From Onchidella celtica (lineage: Eukaryota; Mollusca; Gastropoda; Systellommatophora; Onchidiidae), in NCBI GenBank assembly GCA_963931925.1, contig OZ007571.1:40597413-40661412 (forward strand): a stretch of 64,000 nt of DNA. Reading direction: 5' to 3'. Positions 57,354 through 64,000 of this stretch are shown one piece after another; the stretch's first letter is position 1, and each line of letters starts with the position of its first letter. The notes beneath the pieces were generated by a model. That model was not told the DNA's origin. It was given only the letters and a program-made list of their open reading frames with translations, and ran no database searches. Position numbers and translations under genes: made by a program.

Positions 57354-58242
57354 TTATTATATGACTAGTAACTGCCCCATTCTTCGAATGGTAAAAAAAA
57401 CAAAGCTCACCAATCAAGACCGACAGGAATCAGCACAAAGACATTGATGTCGAGACATTTTGGGTCATCCACATAAAATCGGCGATTAACAGATAGATAG
57501 GACAATATTATTAGTATATTGTGCGAGGTAGTGCGCACCGAGAATTTTTCAGAAAGTGATGATGTCATGGACTCATGACTGTGTTCGTAAAAAATGAATG
57601 ATCGGAGGTAGTCAGTTAGCGGCATAAAGCAAACTAAAAAAAATACTTCCACACCTTTTTAAGACTCCAAATCTAAAAGAGAACCTTTTGCGGGTCGAAG
57701 GGCAGGCACATGTAAAATTTCAAGCAAATCCGAGCTGTGTGAGCGGCAGTAGCTCTAGTTCGATCCTCGAGGCGTGAGAGGCCTAGATCTAGCCTTTCGA
57801 CAAAGTTTTCTTGGCATGACTGACACTCCGAGATCTAGATCTAGTCTATAATAAAAATAATTCCTTCCGAGCTTGAAGCACACTCTAAATATTTCTACAC
57901 AGTTTTCTTGGTATGAATAAATGGCACTCATCTCGTCTGTATAACAATATACTCGGTATCAAAGTTTTCTTGGCGTGGCTGGATCGTGAACTCTAGTTTA
58001 CATTTCCGGTAAGAGGCGGAAATGACGAAATTGACGGAAGTACATTATCACGTCGTATTCGCAATCATGAATTGATAACTGATAATTATAACTGAATTTC
58101 TGGAAAAAGTAAAGAGTTTCGGGAAAAAATGAGCACGACACGTACAGGCTTTATAAATTTTACATACATGTGCCAAGTTTCATTTCTCTACGTTGCGTTG
58201 TAAAAAAAGCCTTTGCGGGAACAAAGTTGGGCCCAAGCTCCA
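57354..58242 (+). repeat. Tandem duplication, unit 2 (889 bp)
   Basis: Second unit. Relative to unit 1 it has gained and lost small blocks, including extra TAGATCTAG words near 57785 and 57838. No domain was seen in either unit. Confidence 0.9.
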
Positions 58243-58252
58243 TTATTATATG

Positions 58253-60976
58253 ATAGCTAATATTTTAATTCATAATAGTTCGTCTGAATGAATACGCTGT
58301 GGCGTGTGACAAGAAGACATAATAAACTATTGCAAAGTGACAACGGAGAATTTCATAGACTGATTAAATTTTATTTTTTAGGTTTTCTCCAAGCTCACTT
58401 TCATTTCTTTAGTTCATTCATTGTCTAGGCAAGATCAAGAGAGTATTTTGTAAGTATTTTAGTTGGAAAGAAAAATTGTTGATTCGCCTTCGTTAGCCAA
58501 TTTAGAATAACTAGGCACAGAGAGTAAATCAAGCTATATCCACAATTTCTTACTGTAAAATACCAATTTGAAAGTTCTGATTGTTTTTTAGTCTGGTGGA
58601 ATGAATCTATTATTAACGGACTGCTGAAGGGTCAATAAGTTTCAGTTGCATCTGTTGTTGTTGTTGATGATGATTATTGTTACCGATACAGGTAATACTA
58701 TAGTTTTCTTTGCACTTCCTAATTAAACTGTATAGCCTGCCGTATCGAAATGGAGACTTTACAATTTAGTACATAAAACCATAACATTATTATGTTACAT
58801 TCTTTCTCATGCATGAATATGAGTTACATAATATAATATAAACTGTGGATATCTGTGTGGGAAAGTTGAGTTAACAAGTACATTTACAAACATAAGGCAT
58901 TGGCATATCTGCCAGACAGCATCACAGAACCATTCAGGATATCTACAAGCAGGATCAAAAGTTTAATACATGTACTTAGAACTGATATTAAACAATAAAT
59001 TTCGCCACTTATAGAAAAGTTTTTCCAAATATCGGGCTCAGTGTCTTGTAGGAGTTGGTGAGTCCCGAGTTTTCTACGGCCTTCAAGACAGAACAACCTT
59101 AAATTACCCATAAAAACTGCTATCTTGACAATGTAAATCCAGGGCCAAACTTCGCATTACCTTTTGATAAAATTCGAGATCCTTGTTACCTCAAAATGAG
59201 GGACACTTTATTAGCTGAAAACCTTTTTCGAAGGTTTCCGACCTTCACGTATAAGAAATGTCTTCGTGCAAAAGGACTCGTAATATGAGTACAAGGTGAA
59301 ATGTTGCAAACTTTGCAATCTATACACCTTAGCAGAAACAGTGAGAATATTTGACCCAAGCTCCTTGTTTAGGAATAATATTGTGCGATCGATAGCATTG
59401 ATTTCCGTCCACAAGGCAAGAAAGCTTTATGTAAGTGTAGCTTCGTGCGGCTGGAATTTGAGGCCACGCAGATCCATTGGCCGAATCGAACTAACAAACC
59501 TAATGAAAGACACTGGAATACTCAGCAAGCATTCTGAATGCGGACACGCACTTTGCCAGCACGCAAAACACACATTTGAAATTTGGTTGTTCCGACCTAC
59601 AATCCGTGGAGCTTAGACGATGGTGGGGTAAAAAACAATAATAACAACAAAAGAATAATTATATCGATCAGGTGAACGAAGAGTAGCTTTGTTTTATTTG
59701 AGCACTGCGAAGTTCTTACATCTACTCTCCAAGGCAATAATGCCCGTCCTTGTAAACTCGTGTCCTACGAAGCAAGTTGATAAGAAGCTGGTTATTAGCA
59801 AAATCTCTTACTCCAGATCAAATTAATATAATCTCTATTATTATTATTATTGTTATTATTATTATTATTGTTTGAGTTTGACCGAGTTTTACAGCATGTC
59901 AGCTACACTGCCCAAAGTAAAGGCTTTTGACGAGAAGTTTTCGAACATAGAAAGCACGAAATTGCCCATGAAAGGGCCTGTGTATGAATATGAGAAATAT
60001 ACGTACGTATAAATGGAAAGGCCCCAGAATAGAAAACAAAGGTTCTCTTGATGCCCACAAAAAGAATTAAAATGGCAAAGTGTTAATAGTTGGAGATGTA
60101 ACTTCGTTCAAATCATCAAATTCCAAATCGATTTTTAAAAAAAATAGTAGCTTGAGCCACGTTTGGCCTTTCAAGTTGTCGGACTCCTGGCCAAAGCTGT
60201 TTCTATCTTCCCCGGTTCTGTCTGATCTCAACCGTCAGGTGGCATGAATTTTAAAAGAGTCAAATTAGGCTTCGACGACAAGATAGCTCAAAATTATTAT
60301 TCTGATATGGTTATGCTGTGTGTAAAGCATTTAGAGCTCAGCGATCAGGCTTCCCATTTCCCCAAATAATTCTCCTACATCAATCGCCCAGTCTAAAGCA
60401 AATTAGATGAACTTTAGAAATATCACCCAAAATGTGCAACAAATACAGCAGGTAACAATCATAATTCCACTGGAATAGCAACAAGTGGGCTAATCTTGGA
60501 AATGTCAATTATATTAAAGTCAAGTTACCTTCAGCCTCATCCGCCAGAGACTAAGGTAAACATGGCTCTATCTATAGATGTATGGCACGTTGACGTCAGC
60601 AGATCGATAAATGGCAAACTCGGGTTACTGTCCAGGGAAGCTGGCGGCTCAGTATACGTCATTGTTTTACGTTGTTATTCTGCGAAAAACAGATTGATCA
60701 TATAAACAGAAAATAAAAGCCAAATTCGTCTGTCCATGCGTCTTCTGCTGACGAGCGCCTTTTCGCAGTGGCCATTCGAAAGCACGCAAGAAATCGATTC
60801 AAGATAACGTGACAAAGCTGAGCTTTAGATAAAGTTCAAAATGCCTTATAAGGTGGTGTTTAAATCTGGGCCAGGCCATACCTTAAAAGGAGAACAAGCG
60901 AGTGAAAAGGTGTGAAAAAGTAATTAGGATTTTTAATTAAATCGGAAAGGCAAGGATGCCAGGCTCAGCGATGAAA
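58253..60976. other. No gene recognised (2.7 kb)
   Basis: The best frame is 59296-59616 (plus, 106 codons). Its end, KHSECGHALCQHAKH, resembles His/Cys patterns by chance or from a decayed element; I could not assign it. There is a short TTA/TTG repeat near 59835-59870. Confidence 0.4.
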
Positions 60977-61430
<454 letters not shown>

Positions 61431-61980
61431 GCCCCTCTGTCTGTCTTGATCTGTATGCCTGCCTATCAGTCTGTTTCTCTCTGTTTGCGTACTTCTCAAG
61501 TTATCTTTCCAACTGAAACAGTTTTTACCTAGTGTATCCGTTTGCTCCTCCTAACCTATTCTTTTTTGATGTTTCTTGTCGTTAAAGTGATTCCATATGC
61601 ACAAAAAGCTATAGGCCTACTCCGCAAAACTGACTGACATATTGTATTCACAAATCTAAAGACGCAGAATGACAAGAATTCTAAATATTCTGAAATAATA
61701 ACGTTAAAAAACAATAACTTACACACATACACAAAAAAAAACGCCACACCTGAAAAATTAATGAACGCCTAACAAGCTCTAAATTGCCAGGACATGGAAG
61801 CACCCAACACGCAAGGGAGCAAAAAGAAATAAAAACACTCAATAAACGTATTTTCTCAGTTCGTAAAATGTCACATGACATTACTAGGACGAGTCGTAAT
61901 TTCATGAAAAACAGGTAATGAAAAGCTACATTATCAAATTTGCAGGAGATAAAGTAGCCTAGCACTTACGACGTGATGGA

Positions 61981-62401
61981 CAGTAGTTCTCAACGTGGGA
62001 GATATCTCCCGGGGGAGCGAAAATGCAGAAAAGGGAGACTAGGGGGAGAAACAAAGTGAACGATGGGGGCGAAAACTTGAATGGAGGACGATTTGGGGGG
62101 GGGGGGGTGGCAAATACAGGGCAGCCACTGACTTGTTCAACAGCACATATATATGGGCTTTATGAGCAGAAAAGGCCTTTTTTTTTTTTTTAGCGCATTT
62201 GATAAAGCATGTTTTCTATTTCATGATTTACATGTATAATCAGCATGCTTATTTTCATCAATGAGGCTTTGAAAAACGAAACATCATAAGTTTGAGTAGG
62301 GATTATGGGGGGCGAGGGGAAGGGGAGGAGAGAAGGGGATCGATTACAGAAAATCTGGAACCTAAGGGAGCGACTCCCTGAAAAAGTCTTGAGAACCACT
62401 G
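61981..62401. mobile_element. hAT-like MITE (non-autonomous DNA transposon)
   Basis: 421 bp with ends CAGTAGTTCTCAAC and CTTGAGAACCACTG, imperfect inverted repeats of the CAGNGGTTCTCAA type common in hAT elements. The flanks GTGATGGA and TGCTAGAT are only loosely alike, so an 8-bp target duplication is not proven. The interior is purine-rich and non-coding. Confidence 0.65.
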
Positions 62402-63409
62402 TGCTAGATTAGCATTGCGCAACACGCTCTTAAAGAGGACGGAGGACTATTATGTTTGTCACTGGTATCTGCGTACAAGAACTTTCTGTCTAGACACGGC
62501 ATTTCAGAAATAATTGTTCATTTTCCGTCTCTTTTTCATCGTAATTCCCATGCAAATTAGACAAACGAAAGACCTGAAAATGAACATGACATTTCAGGGA
62601 ATAAAAATGAAGAGAACAATACTGTATCTGCCCGAGAGCTTTCATGACCATATTGCACCATGATGAAATACGTGAAGAGCCACTTAGGTGCTCCGCTAAA
62701 ATCCCTTGTCTTATTTTCAAAAGGAATAAAAAATGAAAATATTCCAATTGGAAATGTCAATGGGCCCCATTAAACACTTTACTGTGTTCGCACAGCCCAT
62801 TTTTATTTGTTTCCCAGCGGACAGTGCCCTTTTCAGACAATAACAAAGCAGTAACCTGTTGTGTTTCTATGGAGTGATAATATTTTATCTCTGTTCTGTG
62901 AAAGGCAAGGATGTTTTGTTTATCTGTTCAACCTCTAGAAATCTGATGGCTAGAAAAAAAAATATGCCTACTGATTATTAATTTGAACCAGAGTTAAGAA
63001 TTTTTAATTGTGTATTATTCGCATTGAGTACCATGAAATTAAGAAATGTATCTTAGTGTAAGCAATCGTGTTGCTTCGACACAGTACCAGAGCCTCGTAT
63101 AAATATTGAGTATTGCGTAAAATTATCTTAACCAACATTAAGTGATAAATTACCTTTATTTTTCATATCATATGTAGACATATTTCACACAAAAAATTGA
63201 GATCTAAATAATTATAATGATGATCATGAATTCATGATATGATATTTCAATTAGAAATTAATTTCCGTTATATTGAGCTGCATGTGAACACACACAGAAA
63301 AGATGAAAATTCATGAGTCAGGCCAGTGATTTCAACCCGAAGGTAGTTCAAAGTCAGTTACTTTTCAGAGTCGACACTTCGACTTGGTTCCGAAATATCT
63401 TCGTCAAAA

Positions 63410-63960
63410 TTGGGCAAAAAGAAAAAGTTGTATGTAGCAAAGCCCCGCGCAAGAAATGGTTTTTATAATATTCCGAAATATCTTATTCCTGTTCTTTTCA
63501 AGCAGTCGGTGCAAGCGTCTTATCATCTTCTTCTGCCATCTTCATCAGCAGTGTGTCATTTCCCTCGTGAAGGACCTTACTTTATGACTAATACCCATCC
63601 AATTCATAACTTTCCATTGTCCAGTTCCTGTCACACCAACCACAGCCGATCAACCCTCTCGTTTCTTGCACAGTTATTTGGTGTGGGAATATAATAATTA
63701 TATTATTAGACTTTTTAAACCTGAAAGTCTATGTCCTTCTCATAAATTCTAGGCAAACTTTACTGAACATATACGCAGAATCTGTAATCATACATGAACA
63801 TTGTCTTCCATTCCATTGCGTAACCGATGCCAACATTTCATGCTGGATATTGCGACTTCAAGGTTTCCATCTGCATGACTTTTTGTGCCGTCTTTCCATA
63901 TGTTCTGGTTGCAAAATGCTTCCCTCCCATTCCTTTGACAATTGACCCATCCACTGCGTT
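63410..63960 (+). repeat. Dispersed repeat, direct partner of 55640-56205
   Basis: Second copy, diverged by substitutions and indels, possibly continuing past the window end. It begins close to a GTTGTATGTAGCAAAGC word shared, inverted, with 39643-39661. Confidence 0.8.
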
Positions 63961-64000
63961 CTTAGAGTGTGAATGCCCGAAAATTCACAAGTAATGAAGC

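Noticed and set aside
59296-59616. Possible Cys/His protein or Penelope-type endonuclease fragment
   Set aside because: Only a short HSECGH-type stretch is suggestive; no GIY-YIG or reverse transcriptase motif nearby.

Overview
This is eukaryotic, animal-type DNA. It is AT-rich and carries one spliced gene with GT-AG introns, many long terminal repeat (LTR) retrotransposons, decayed DNA transposons and simple repeats. No bacterial-style operon is present. The retrotransposons belong to the Gmr1-like branch of Ty3/Gypsy, whose pol order is Copia-like (protease, integrase, reverse transcriptase, RNase H). From family knowledge, these elements were first described in deuterostomes (fish, amphibians, sea urchin, tunicate), so a deuterostome, possibly a marine invertebrate, is a reasonable guess, but the sequence does not fix the species.

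Layout. 1-4886: a family-1 Gmr1-like element on the minus strand, cut by the left window edge. 4887-6822: no recognisable gene. 6823-27663: a three-level nest on the plus strand. An outer family-1 element (LTRs 6823-7976 and 26509-27663, target duplication ACTTG) is split in gag by an inner copy of the same family (LTRs 9510-10703 and 20806-22000, duplication ACGTA). The inner copy is itself split in its leader by a non-coding, minus-oriented LTR element (11364-16056, duplication ATTAT, LTRs identical by eye). 28068-41448: a minus-strand gene for an organic solute transporter alpha (OSTalpha/SLC51A-like) membrane protein. Six exons are well supported, a seventh is probable, and the start exon was not found. 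One intron holds a young family-2 Gmr1-like element (29666-35731, duplication GGGCT, about one LTR difference seen). Other introns hold a LINE tail and short repeats. 42680-43440: a decayed Tc1-like transposase. 47930-49123: a solo family-1 LTR (duplication CTCGG). 49.1-64 kb: no recognisable gene; it holds dispersed repeats, a tandem duplication of about 890 bp, a 454-bp ATCT microsatellite and a hAT-like MITE.

How the parts relate. The non-coding element shares with family 1 its polypurine tract and a leader segment of about 105 bp with a conserved 7-bp-stem hairpin at nearly the same distance from the 5' LTR. That is what one expects of a parasite packaged and copied by family-1 proteins. 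No family-1 copy here looks autonomous: two have lost the integrase core by different in-frame deletions, and the one with an intact core has gag stop codons and a mutated protease aspartate. The family-2 element carries an internal copy of its own U5 tail plus exactly the 18-nt primer binding site, probably a trace of aberrant strand transfer.
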